A stretch of DNA of 14,590 nt from Anaerolineaceae bacterium (GTDB lineage Bacteria > Chloroflexota > Anaerolineae > Anaerolineales > Anaerolineaceae), in NCBI GenBank assembly GCA_028714615.1, contig JAQTMA010000007.1, forward strand, positions 41,461 to 56,050, read 5' to 3'. How positions within the stretch are numbered: the first letter of the stretch is position 1; the number at the start of each line of letters is the position of its first letter. The notes beneath the pieces were generated by a model that searched no databases, was not told the origin of the DNA, and saw only the letters and a list, made by a program, of their open reading frames with translations. The position numbers were made by a program, and so were the translations under genes. Below, one piece after another: positions 6,160-13,996 of this stretch.

Positions 6160-7362
6160 ATGAAAAAGAGTATGTGGTTGATCTACCTGGTAGCTTTTAT
6201 GGGCGTGGCAGGCTTCACAGCCGCGATGCCGATCATGCCGTTCTTTGTCAAAGCGATGGGTGGCAACACGATCGATATTGGTATGGTCCTGGGGCTTACC
6301 GCTCTGGTAGCGGTTTTCTCCGGACCAATCGTGGGTTATTATGGAGACCACATTGGCCGGCGGCCGGTCCTGATCGCCAGCATGTTTGGCTTCGCGGCCT
6401 GGTATGCCTGTTTCTTCTTCGCCCGCAGTATGCTGGTTGTCTATATTGGCGCTTTTATTGGCGGTATTGTTGCTAGCGGAGCTCTATCCGTCGCCACGGC
6501 ATATGCCACTGATGTAGCCGGACCGCAAAAAGCGGGTGGTGTAATTGCGTATATGCAGGCTGCTCAGATGGTGGGAGCTTTACTTCCACCCCTGGCGGCT
6601 GGTTTTCTTGCAGAGGTCAACGTCAACCTGCCGTTTGGCGCTCTGGGTGTCATTGCCCTGGTTATCGGAGCCTTGATGATCCCGTTCCTGGCTGAATCCA
6701 TGCCATCCAGTGAACTAAATAGAGTGAAAGGTCAATCGCTCAGTCCATTCAGCGCCGTATCCAGCTCATTTCGAATGATTTTTGGATATTTTCGTACGCC
6801 GATTGGCCCCCTGCTTTTACTCGCCTTCCTGATTGCATTTCCAACCGGGTTTTTCCAAACAGCCTTACCATTATTGACCGGCGATGCCGGTCTGGGTACC
6901 AGTGAAACTGGCATCATCATGTCGACAGGCACATTTGCCATCGTCCTGGTGAATGTATTCCTGGTGGGATGGTTGATTAAAAAGCTCGGACTTTGGGGCA
7001 ATATTTTGGTGGGCATGGTGGCGGCAGCCATTTTCTATGTGATGCTACCCTTCTGTAACTCTTTCTGGGCGTTTATGATCGTCAACCTGCTTCTGTCCAT
7101 ATCCACAGCATCAATGCGACCAGCCCACATCACCCTGGTATCCAACAATGCCACTGCGAGTGATCAATCTGTGGCCCAGGCTGCCTATAACCAGTGGACG
7201 GCCATTGGCAACATTTTTGGCCCCACCTTAAGCGGGTACCTGTACGGTGCAGTTGGCGGTGTAGTTACATTTGGGATCGCAGCGGCGCTCTTCCTGGCCG
7301 GCAGCGGTTATGCGGGGATTACTGGAAAAAAATCGGCGATACCCAAGCTTCACACTGCTTAG
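6160..7362 (+). CDS. Major facilitator superfamily transporter (12 TM)
   Basis: This 400-residue, strongly hydrophobic protein has a short positively charged N-terminus (MKKS) and about twelve membrane-spanning stretches. MFS motif A, GYYGDHIGRRPVL at residues 59-71, lies in the loop between TM2 and TM3. A more hydrophilic central loop near residues 183-200 divides the two six-helix halves. The ATG at 6160 follows TGAGGAG by 5 nt. Overall it resembles the DHA1/MFS_1 group, which is mostly drug exporters but also includes sugar and organic acid carriers. Position after a sugar-kinase/aldolase gene under a SorC-type regulator favours uptake of that pathway's substrate, or export of a product, in the inner membrane. 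The substrate cannot be told from sequence. Confidence 0.9.
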   Translation: MKKSMWLIYLVAFMGVAGFTAAMPIMPFFVKAMGGNTIDIGMVLGLTALVAVFSGPIVGYYGDHIGRRPVLIASMFGFAAWYACFFFARSMLVVYIGAFIGGIVASGALSVATAYATDVAGPQKAGGVIAYMQAAQMVGALLPPLAAGFLAEVNVNLPFGALGVIALVIGALMIPFLAESMPSSELNRVKGQSLSPFSAVSSSFRMIFGYFRTPIGPLLLLAFLIAFPTGFFQTALPLLTGDAGLGTSETGIIMSTGTFAIVLVNVFLVGWLIKKLGLWGNILVGMVAAAIFYVMLPFCNSFWAFMIVNLLLSISTASMRPAHITLVSNNATASDQSVAQAAYNQWTAIGNIFGPTLSGYLYGAVGGVVTFGIAAALFLAGSGYAGITGKKSAIPKLHTA

Positions 7363-7528
7363 AATTAATAAAGGATCCATCCTCGGGGCGCGGTAGGCCA
7401 AATCCCTCCTTACCTCTCGGGCAGATCAGAAAAACGGGACACCTTCGAGTGGAGGCGCCCCGTTTTTCTGATTTGCACCTTACCCGTTACCCGGTGGCGC
7501 ATCTCCGAAAGGAGGCTGCTGCTCGGTA
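7363..7528. other. Convergent intergenic region
   Basis: About 165 bases lie between the stop of the rightward transporter and the stop of the leftward ferredoxin. Apart from the hairpin at 7425-7472 I see no gene. CGGGGCG near 7384 could also pair with CGCCCCG in the right arm of that hairpin, giving an alternative fold. Confidence 0.6.
7425..7472. terminator. Bidirectional terminator between convergent operons
   Basis: ATCAGAAAAACGGG (7425-7438) is the perfect reverse complement of CCCGTTTTTCTGAT (7459-7472). The A5/T5 tracts are part of the stem, so each strand reads a GC stem followed by a U run. It lies 63 nt after the transporter stop and 57 nt after the ferredoxin stop on the other strand, as expected for a shared terminator. 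Confidence 0.8.
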
Positions 7529-7711
7529 CTACGCTACTTCCATTTCAAGGATGGCGTCGTCGACCGGGCAATATTCTTTACAGATCCCACAGCCGTTGCA
7601 GCGCTGCGGGTCGATGACGTATTTCCCATCGATGTAGTCAATCCCCTTTTGATCGCAGAAGGGGGCGCAAGATCCGCATTCGATACATTGGTCGGTAATC
7701 GTGTAGGTCAT
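7529..7711 (-). CDS. Small 2[4Fe-4S] ferredoxin
   Basis: This 60-residue protein is almost entirely two [4Fe-4S] motifs: Cys9, 12, 15, 19 (CIECGSCAPFC) and Cys38, 41, 44, 48 (CNGCGICKEYCP). The first motif ends in C-D rather than the usual C-P. The start is the ATG at 7711, directly behind GGGAGGG; longer readings upstream lack family similarity and run into nfnB. It lies 64 nt after nfnB and is the last gene of the leftward operon. It may be the soluble electron carrier of the NfnAB/NuoEFG-like complex, or a small Fe-S subunit of it, passing low-potential electrons. The acidic, short form fits a clostridial-type ferredoxin. Confidence 0.9.
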   Translation of the reverse strand: MTYTITDQCIECGSCAPFCDQKGIDYIDGKYVIDPQRCNGCGICKEYCPVDDAILEMEVA

Positions 7712-7775
7712 CGTCAGCCCTCCCATCCCAGTTGAAATCAGATTGTGACGAAATGCACCAGCGCTTTTGGAATTA

Positions 7776-9206
7776 TTACCATATCCCCGGCTCACAAAGA
7801 TAGGCATGGATCGAGTGAGCGGCGCGCCGCCCGGCGCCCATCGCGTTAATGACCGTCGCAGCCCCGCTGGCAACATCGCCGCCGGCCCAGACCCGCTCCT
7901 TGGACGTCCGCCCGGTATTCGGGTCCACGATGATGGCGCCTTTCTTGCTGACCGCCAACCCGGGCGTCGATGCCGGGACGAGCGGGTTGGGACTGTTGCC
8001 GATGGCGTGGATCACGCAGTCAAAGGGGAGAGAAAACTGAGAGTCCGGAATCTTCACCGGGCTGCGCCGTCCGGAGGCGTCCGGCTCCCCCAGCTCCATC
8101 TGAATGCATTCCAGGCCGGTCACGCAGAAGTGTTCATCACCGATTGCACACACCGGCAGGGTCAGGTAGCGGAAAGCCACCCCTTCCTCCTCGGCGTTCT
8201 CCACCTCTTCGCGCCGCGCAGGCAATTCGTTACGCGAGCGGCGGTACAGTACCACCACATCCGACCCCAGTCGCAGCGCTGTGCGTGCGCAGTCCATCGC
8301 CACGTTCCCCCCGCCCAACACTGCCACCTTCTGGTGCGGCTTGACGGGGGTATGCGCGTGCGGGAAATCGTAGCCTTTCATCAGGTTGATGCGTGTTAGA
8401 TACTCGTTGGCCGAGTATACCCCATTGAGGTTGTTCCCCGGCATCTCCATAAACCAGGGCAGTCCTGCACCGGTGGCGATGAAGACTGCATCATAGGATT
8501 CGACCAGGCTGTCGATTGAACGGGTCTTGCCGATGACGAAATCGGTGCACATTTCCACACCCAGGCGGCGCAGGTAGTCCACTTCGCGGTCGACGATCTG
8601 CTTGGGCAAGCGGAATTCAGGGATGCCGTAGGAAAGTACCCCGCCCATCTTATGGAGGGCTTCGAAGATGATCACGCGGTGGCCCAGCTTGACCAGGTCC
8701 GCCGCCGCGGTCAATCCGGCCGGACCGCCGCCGACAATCGCGACCTTCTTTTGCGAGGATGGGGACCGTTCTGGCAGTTCCACCGAGCTCTGCGCCGCTT
8801 CCCAGTCGCCCAGGAAACGCTCCAACCGCCCGATGGCGATCTCACCCTTTCGCCGTGTTAGTGCACACTCTTTTTCACATTGTTCTTCCTGGGGGCAAAC
8901 CCGCCCGCAAACCGAGGGCAAAGCATTCTTTTGCTTAAGGATGCGCGCACCGCGCTGAAAGTCACCTTCGGCAATTGCGCGGATGAAACCGGGGATATCG
9001 ATGTTGACCGGACAATTGGCTACGCAGAACGGTTTCTTGCACTGCAAGCAGCGCCTCGCTTCTGCGATGGCTGTCTCGGCGGCATAGCCCAGGGCTACTT
9101 CGCTAAAGTTGCGGCTGCGTACCTCGGCTTTCTGCTTGGGCATCTCCCGGCGGTGGAGATCTACTGTTCGCGGAGTTTTACCGGTTGGTTCAGCTTGATT
9201 GCTCAT
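7776..9206 (-). CDS. nfnB: NfnB-type large subunit: NADPH-dependent, GltD-like flavoprotein
   Basis: This 476-residue protein has an N-terminal Fer4_20-type domain with Cys53, 56, 61, 65 and Cys100, 104, 110, 114, which hold two [4Fe-4S] clusters. It continues with an FAD Rossmann motif VGGGPAG (158-164) and a second nucleotide motif LGGGNVAMD (297-305), where the Ala and the following Arg322-Arg323 fit NADP(H). A C-terminal AGGDVASGAATV segment closes the FAD site. The fold is shared by the small subunit of glutamate synthase. Its placement directly after nfnA (ATGA overlap, 4 nt) makes NfnB, the bifurcating-FAD subunit of NADH-dependent reduced ferredoxin:NADP+ oxidoreductase, the better call. 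No glutamate synthase large subunit is present. The start at 9206 is fixed by the overlap; its Shine-Dalgarno is poorly spaced, consistent with translational coupling. Confidence 0.88.
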   Translation of the reverse strand: MSNQAEPTGKTPRTVDLHRREMPKQKAEVRSRNFSEVALGYAAETAIAEARRCLQCKKPFCVANCPVNIDIPGFIRAIAEGDFQRGARILKQKNALPSVCGRVCPQEEQCEKECALTRRKGEIAIGRLERFLGDWEAAQSSVELPERSPSSQKKVAIVGGGPAGLTAAADLVKLGHRVIIFEALHKMGGVLSYGIPEFRLPKQIVDREVDYLRRLGVEMCTDFVIGKTRSIDSLVESYDAVFIATGAGLPWFMEMPGNNLNGVYSANEYLTRINLMKGYDFPHAHTPVKPHQKVAVLGGGNVAMDCARTALRLGSDVVVLYRRSRNELPARREEVENAEEEGVAFRYLTLPVCAIGDEHFCVTGLECIQMELGEPDASGRRSPVKIPDSQFSLPFDCVIHAIGNSPNPLVPASTPGLAVSKKGAIIVDPNTGRTSKERVWAGGDVASGAATVINAMGAGRRAAHSIHAYLCEPGIW

Positions 9207-10039
9207 TGGCTATGCATCTCCCCCCGGCTCGAACGCAGTGTCTGCATTTCCTCGCGCAGGTAAGCCTGCCGCCGGCGCGTAACTTCATCCCAGTTCACTT
9301 CATGCCCGTCAAAATGGGGTCCGTCGACACAGGCAAACTTGGTCGACCCCGCCACCGTGCAGCGGCACACCCCACACATGCCTGTTCCGTCAATCATCAG
9401 CGTGTTCAAGGTGACCATCGTGCGAATGCCCAGGGGACGGGTCTCTTCCGCACCGCGCATCATCAGGTAGTTGCAGCCGTTGAGGATAACCCGGTCGGCG
9501 GGCACGGGCAGCCTCTCCAGGATGCCCGGCAGGTTGTTGATGTGCCCCGGCAGCCCTTTCGACCCATCTCGCGTGATCACTACCAACTGGTCGGAGACCG
9601 TTTTGAGCCTCTTTTGCCAGAAAAGCAGGTAAGCGCTGCGCGCTTCGACTACCATGGTCACCCGGTTTCCCAGCGCCTTCAACCCGCGGACGATCGGATA
9701 GAGGCTGGCGATACCGTAGCACCCGCCGACGCATACCACGTGCCCAAAATGTCCCAATTCCATCGGGTTGCCCAAAGGGCCTGCAACCGTCGCCACATTT
9801 TCACCGGCAGCGAGAACGGCAAGTTCTCCCGTGGTTTTGCCCACGTTCAGATAAACCACGGTTACCGTACCTTGCCGGGCGTCCCAATCCGAGATGGTCA
9901 GCGGGATGCGCTCGCTTTCCGGGCCGGGACGCACGATCACGAATTGCCCAGGTTGGGCGGCGGCGGCGACTTCCGGCGCCTCCAGCACTGCCAGGTGCAG
10001 GTTCGGCACAAGCATCTGATTCTCAAGTAAGCGGAACAT
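9203..10039 (-). CDS. nfnA: NfnA-type small subunit: FAD/NAD-binding ferredoxin reductase-like protein
   Basis: This 278-residue protein belongs to the dihydroorotate dehydrogenase electron-transfer/FNR family. RIPLTIS (44-50) is the flavin-binding RxxxTxS-type motif and VGGCYGIASLYPI (104-116) the nucleotide-binding one. Near the C-terminus, Asp217, Cys222, Cys225 and Cys237 line up with the [2Fe-2S] site. The Asp where dihydroorotate dehydrogenase subunits have Cys is the hallmark of NfnA, which has a one-Asp, three-Cys cluster. The ATG at 10039 follows GGGAGG and overlaps nuoG by 17 nt; upstream in-frame ATGs lie inside nuoG and lack support. NfnA binds NAD(H) and passes electrons to NfnB for bifurcation with ferredoxin and NADP+. 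SudA-type sulfide dehydrogenase is the alternative name for such pairs. Confidence 0.88.
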   Translation of the reverse strand: MFRLLENQMLVPNLHLAVLEAPEVAAAAQPGQFVIVRPGPESERIPLTISDWDARQGTVTVVYLNVGKTTGELAVLAAGENVATVAGPLGNPMELGHFGHVVCVGGCYGIASLYPIVRGLKALGNRVTMVVEARSAYLLFWQKRLKTVSDQLVVITRDGSKGLPGHINNLPGILERLPVPADRVILNGCNYLMMRGAEETRPLGIRTMVTLNTLMIDGTGMCGVCRCTVAGSTKFACVDGPHFDGHEVNWDEVTRRRQAYLREEMQTLRSSRGEMHSQ

Positions 10040-12095
10040 GCTGTTCCTCCCGGTGCGGATTAGGTTCCAGATCGCGCAGCCCTTCCACCCACCTCGCCAG
10101 CGGTGCACCGAGGAGATCGTGCTCGCCTGGCCGGACGAGCCAATCCGGGGCATCCCCCGCTTCAAGGTTTCCGGCCGCCTGCTCTGCTAGCTCAGCGCGA
10201 ATCTCAGCCGCTGTGGTGTAGTCAAAGCCAGGCTCGCCCATTGCCCGTGCGATGCGGCAGATAATTTCCCAGCCTGGCAGCGCTTCCCCCGGCGGCGCAA
10301 CCGCCGCATTAAAACTTTTCACCTTCCCGGATTGATCGATTAAGCTTCCATCGGTTTCGCTGAAGGCTGCCATCGGCAACACTAGTCCCGCGCGCACCCC
10401 GGACGGAGGATCTATCTCGAGCGCATGGGTATTTTGAATCAATACGAATGCATCTGGGTCCAGACCCGGTGGCAGCACCGTTCCGATCAGGTACAGGACG
10501 CGAGGCAACCGAGCAGGTATGGCGCTGCCCAATCCAACCTGCAATGCTCCAGCCAGATTACCCTCCGCCGCCAGCGCCACGAGCGGCGCCCCAGTGGCGG
10601 CTTGTAATTTCTCGATCGCCTCTGGCAGGCGCGCCAGAAACTCAGGTCCAATTACCAAAACCGGAGTGCGGGCCTCTCTCAGCAGACCTAAAGCCTCCCC
10701 GACAGCGCTACAGCTTATCTGGCCTGCAGCCAGTTCGGCGAGCATGTCGTTTTCTTCATTCGGTGGCGGTTTGAGCCACAGGTCGGCAAAACGCCCAGGC
10801 GCGTGCTCGCGGGTGTTGAACGTGACGACCTTCGCCCCGCGTTCTTTGGCGCGGTGCAAATGCACCTCGACCACCGACTGGGTGTATTTGGTATCCAATC
10901 CCAGGCAGAAAACCAGGTCGGCCGTGTCGAGCGCCTCCAGCGACTCCGAAAGCGCCAGCAGCCGAGCAGCCGCACTCAACCCACTCCCGTAACGCGCTGA
11001 TGCTGTGAGGTAGACCGGGGCAGAAGGCGCCACCTGGCGGGTAAACTTTTTGGCGATGAAGAGCTCCTCGCTGCTGCAGCTCGCTGATATGACCAGCGCG
11101 AAATCTTCGGGCGCGCATTCTGCCAACCGCATTACAGCGAGCTGGCAAGCTTCAGCCCAACTGCTTTTGACGATCTCGCCGTTCTCGATACGCAACACCC
11201 GCTCCAGCCGTTGCGCATGGTTGACCGTTTCGGTTACTCCAAAGCGGCCTTTTACACACAAAGCAGGGACGCCCGCGCCGGGTGATGCGCCAATCACGAT
11301 GCCGTTCTTATGCAACAGGCGGATTTCGCAGCCCAATGAGCAGAAGGGACAAACAGACTGGACTTCACCATCCGGCCTCCCATCCCATTTGCGCGTCTTT
11401 TCCCACAAAGCCCCGGTCGGGCAGGCGTCCACGCATGCGCCGCAGAAGCTGCAGCCAGCTTCCAGGTGTGAGAGACCAAAGATCGTCCCCACCCGCATCT
11501 GGCTCCCGCGCTTCACATAGGTTGGGATGTTTGTAAAGTGCAGCGACTCGCACACACGAATACAGCGCCCGCACAGTACGCACAGATTGTAGTCACGGTC
11601 AAAAAACGGGTCGCCCTTCTCCACCCGCAGGTTGCGATAGCGCACCGGGTAGGCTATGCTTGGCAGCTTACTACGTTCCACCAGCTCCTGCAAGCTGCAT
11701 TGGCGGTCGCCCGGGCAGGAACGGCAGCCCGTGGTCACCCCGGCTTTGCGCAGCGTTACCATGCACTCCTCGCAATGTTGGTTCTCGGGGCAGAACAGGC
11801 AACCGCCGGGGTGTTCAGCAAGCAGCATGTGCAGCAGATCGGTGCGCAGGGCGCGCAAAACTTCGGTGTCCGTTTCAACCACCATACCGTCTTCCACGGG
11901 CGTGGTGCAGGCAGTGGGCGTGTTTGGCCGCCCTTTCACCTCGATAATGCACATGCGGCAACTGCCCTGTGAGGGCAGCCCGGGATAATCACACAGCGTG
12001 GGAATGTAGATATCGTTTGCGCGAGCGGCTTCCAGGACAGTTTGCCCGCTTTCAGCCTTCAACCAGCGCCCGTTTACCTTGAGAGTCACGCTCAT
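10023..12095 (-). CDS. NuoG-like Fe-S subunit with shortened molybdopterin-oxidoreductase domain
   Basis: This 690-residue protein starts at ATG 12095, which overlaps the nuoF stop by one base behind AGGGAG. N-terminal [2Fe-2S]: Cys35, 46, 49, 63. His-Cys [4Fe-4S] region: His95, Cys99, 102, 108, then a second block Cys111, 124, 127, 133 (GCRSCPGDRQCSLQ). Two ferredoxin clusters: Cys172, 175, 178, 182 and Cys215, 218, 221, 225. A further [4Fe-4S] motif of molybdopterin enzymes: Cys249, 252, 256, 280 (LCVKGRFG). The remaining 400 or so residues resemble the MopB fold, but the stretch where formate dehydrogenases carry Sec/Cys-His-Gly reads TASARYGSGLSAA, and no C-terminal molybdopterin-binding domain fits in the length. 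It is therefore more likely an electron-wiring subunit, like complex I NuoG, than a formate dehydrogenase. It sits in an operon between nuoF-like and nfnA. Confidence 0.87.
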   Translation of the reverse strand: MSVTLKVNGRWLKAESGQTVLEAARANDIYIPTLCDYPGLPSQGSCRMCIIEVKGRPNTPTACTTPVEDGMVVETDTEVLRALRTDLLHMLLAEHPGGCLFCPENQHCEECMVTLRKAGVTTGCRSCPGDRQCSLQELVERSKLPSIAYPVRYRNLRVEKGDPFFDRDYNLCVLCGRCIRVCESLHFTNIPTYVKRGSQMRVGTIFGLSHLEAGCSFCGACVDACPTGALWEKTRKWDGRPDGEVQSVCPFCSLGCEIRLLHKNGIVIGASPGAGVPALCVKGRFGVTETVNHAQRLERVLRIENGEIVKSSWAEACQLAVMRLAECAPEDFALVISASCSSEELFIAKKFTRQVAPSAPVYLTASARYGSGLSAAARLLALSESLEALDTADLVFCLGLDTKYTQSVVEVHLHRAKERGAKVVTFNTREHAPGRFADLWLKPPPNEENDMLAELAAGQISCSAVGEALGLLREARTPVLVIGPEFLARLPEAIEKLQAATGAPLVALAAEGNLAGALQVGLGSAIPARLPRVLYLIGTVLPPGLDPDAFVLIQNTHALEIDPPSGVRAGLVLPMAAFSETDGSLIDQSGKVKSFNAAVAPPGEALPGWEIICRIARAMGEPGFDYTTAAEIRAELAEQAAGNLEAGDAPDWLVRPGEHDLLGAPLARWVEGLRDLEPNPHREEQHVPLT

Positions 12096-13996
12096 CAGGC
12101 CATCTCCCTGACGAGGTTGGATTGCGTTCGCATCTCCACCGGCGCGCCGGTAATGGCGCGCTGTGCGCAAACCCGCACACAAGCCTTACACTTTATACAC
12201 AGCGCCGCATCCAGTGTGTGCAACATGCGCCGTTCACCCTGGATCGCGTTCGTTTCGCAAACCGCTTTGCAGAGATCACAACCCGTGCAGCGCTCCGCCA
12301 GGATGGTGTACTCGAAGAGCTCGGTGCACACCGCCGGAGAGCAGAAGGAATCCTGAATGTGTGTTTCGTACTCGTCGCGAAAATAGCGCAAGCTGCTCAA
12401 GACCGGGTTTGCCGCAGCTTGCCCCAGGCCGCACAAGGAAGTGCTGGCCATCGTCTGCGAAGCCCGGCGAAGGATATCCACATCCTCCGGTTCGCCTTCG
12501 CCGTGCGTGATGCGCTCCAGTGTGTCTGCCAGAATGCGCGTCCCGTTGCGGCAAGGCGTACAGTTGCCGCAGGACTCGCTCTGGGCGAAGCCGATGAAGT
12601 AACGCGCCATATCAACCATGCAGGTATCTTCGTCCATCACGATCAGCCCACCGGAGCCCATCATCGAGCCTAGCTCGCGCATCGTCTCGTAAGTGATGGG
12701 TGTGTCGAGCTGTTCGGCCGGCAGGCATCCACCAAGCGGTCCGCCCGTCTGGATCGCCTTGAACGGCAGGCGCGTTCCACCGCCGATCTCCTCCACCACC
12801 TGGCGTAGGGTCATGCCCAGGGGTATCTCGATCAGCCCTGTATGGCGCGCCTTACCCACCAGCGAAAAGGTCTTCGTTCCTGGATTGGTCGACGTTCCGA
12901 ACTGGCGGTACCAGGTTCCGCCCTCGCGTAGGATAGCTGGGACGGAGCCAAAAGTTTCGGTGTTATTGATTAATGTCGGCTGACCGTGGTAGCCGTGCTC
13001 GGCCGGGAATGGCGGCCTGGGTCTCGGCATGCCGCGTTGGCCTTCCAGGGAAGCGATCAGCGCGGTTTCTTCGCCGCAGACAAATGCTCCAGCGCCTTCT
13101 TGGATGCGGATATCGAAACTGAACCCTGTTCCAAGTATATTTTCGCCCAGCAATCCGGCAGACCGCATTTGACCTACTGCTTTGCGCAGGCGCTCCACCG
13201 CCAACGGGTACTCGGCACGTGCGTAAACGATGCCCGTGTGGGCGCCGATCGCCAGGCCGCTGATCAACATCCCCTCCAGAACGGCGTGCGGATCACTTTC
13301 TAGCAACGCGCGGTTCATAAATGCGCCCGGATCGCCTTCGTCGGCGTTGCAGATCACGTATTTGGCGCTTCCGGTAGCCGCGGCCGTGATCTCCCACTTC
13401 TTCCCGGTAGAGAAACCCGCTCCGCCGCGTCCGCGCAGCCCGGCTTCCTTCAACTCAGCGATCACCCTTTGCGGTCCAAGGGACAACGCGCGCTCTAACC
13501 CATGGTATGCGCCGGTAGCCAGGGCAGCATCGAAATCCTCCGGGTCGATCAACCCGCAGTTCTTGAGGATAATGCGCACCTGCGGCTTGAGCATGGGTAA
13601 GTCGAAGAAACGTTGGATACCCGTCCGTCGGGTAAAGTCCGCAGCCCCAAAATGCCCTTTGGCTAGCTTGGGCAGCAGGTCACCTTCTGTCAAGCAGGCC
13701 GTCAAAATTTTCTTGGCTTTTGCAGGCGTCACGGTGGCATAGCATATACGTGGCTGGCCTGGCAATGCCACATCCATCAACGGTTCCAGGTAACACGGCC
13801 CGATACAGCCTACCTCTACAATGTGAGCTTCTTTCTCCAACTCTGCGAGGGTATCGCGCGCCGCCTCAAGTGTTTCCAGCGCGCCTGCCGCTTGCCCGCA
13901 GGAGGCTGTTCCCACGTAGATCACAGGCAGCTCGCCCTGCGTGCGCTCTGACCAGCGGGCTTGCGCCGCACTGCGTTGCTCCTCAAGCGAGACCAT
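12095..13996 (-). CDS. NuoF/HydB-like NADH-binding flavin subunit
   Basis: This 633-residue protein begins at ATG 13996 inside the end of nuoE (14-nt overlap), behind GGAGG; a longer reading from 14041 adds 15 residues without support. Order: an N-terminal thioredoxin-like [2Fe-2S]-type domain with Cys33, 64 and 68 (the usual fourth Cys is not apparent, Tyr27 lying nearby); the FMN/NADH motif GLRGRGGAGFSTGKKW (186-201); CNADEGDPGAFMNR (216-229); AGAFVCGEETALI (302-314); an SLBB region near 377-407; the N3 [4Fe-4S] cluster Cys476, 479, 482 and Cys522; and a C-terminal two-cluster ferredoxin domain, Cys570, 573, 576, 580 and Cys600, 603, 606, 610. This architecture is that of soluble HydB/HndC-type subunits rather than respiratory NuoF, which lacks both terminal extensions. 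It oxidises or reduces NAD(H) in the cytoplasm. Confidence 0.92.
   Translation of the reverse strand: MVSLEEQRSAAQARWSERTQGELPVIYVGTASCGQAAGALETLEAARDTLAELEKEAHIVEVGCIGPCYLEPLMDVALPGQPRICYATVTPAKAKKILTACLTEGDLLPKLAKGHFGAADFTRRTGIQRFFDLPMLKPQVRIILKNCGLIDPEDFDAALATGAYHGLERALSLGPQRVIAELKEAGLRGRGGAGFSTGKKWEITAAATGSAKYVICNADEGDPGAFMNRALLESDPHAVLEGMLISGLAIGAHTGIVYARAEYPLAVERLRKAVGQMRSAGLLGENILGTGFSFDIRIQEGAGAFVCGEETALIASLEGQRGMPRPRPPFPAEHGYHGQPTLINNTETFGSVPAILREGGTWYRQFGTSTNPGTKTFSLVGKARHTGLIEIPLGMTLRQVVEEIGGGTRLPFKAIQTGGPLGGCLPAEQLDTPITYETMRELGSMMGSGGLIVMDEDTCMVDMARYFIGFAQSESCGNCTPCRNGTRILADTLERITHGEGEPEDVDILRRASQTMASTSLCGLGQAAANPVLSSLRYFRDEYETHIQDSFCSPAVCTELFEYTILAERCTGCDLCKAVCETNAIQGERRMLHTLDAALCIKCKACVRVCAQRAITGAPVEMRTQSNLVREMA

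Noticed and set aside
6000..6476. Rightward 158-codon frame overlapping the end of the fusion gene and the transporter start
   Set aside because: It is out of frame with both, spans the hairpin and resembles no family.
7776..9206. Glutamate synthase small subunit (GltD)
   Set aside because: The fold is the same, but no large subunit is nearby and the overlap with an NfnA having the Asp/3-Cys motif points to NfnB.
7767..10030. Long rightward open frames (7767-8399 and 9185-10030)
   Set aside because: They are antisense to nfnB and nfnA, have no family-like motifs, and arise from the GC-rich codon pattern of the real genes.
10023..12182. Formate dehydrogenase alpha subunit
   Set aside because: The CVKGRFG-type cluster motif is present, but the Sec/Cys-His active-site segment and the C-terminal cofactor domain are not, so a NuoG-like call fits better.
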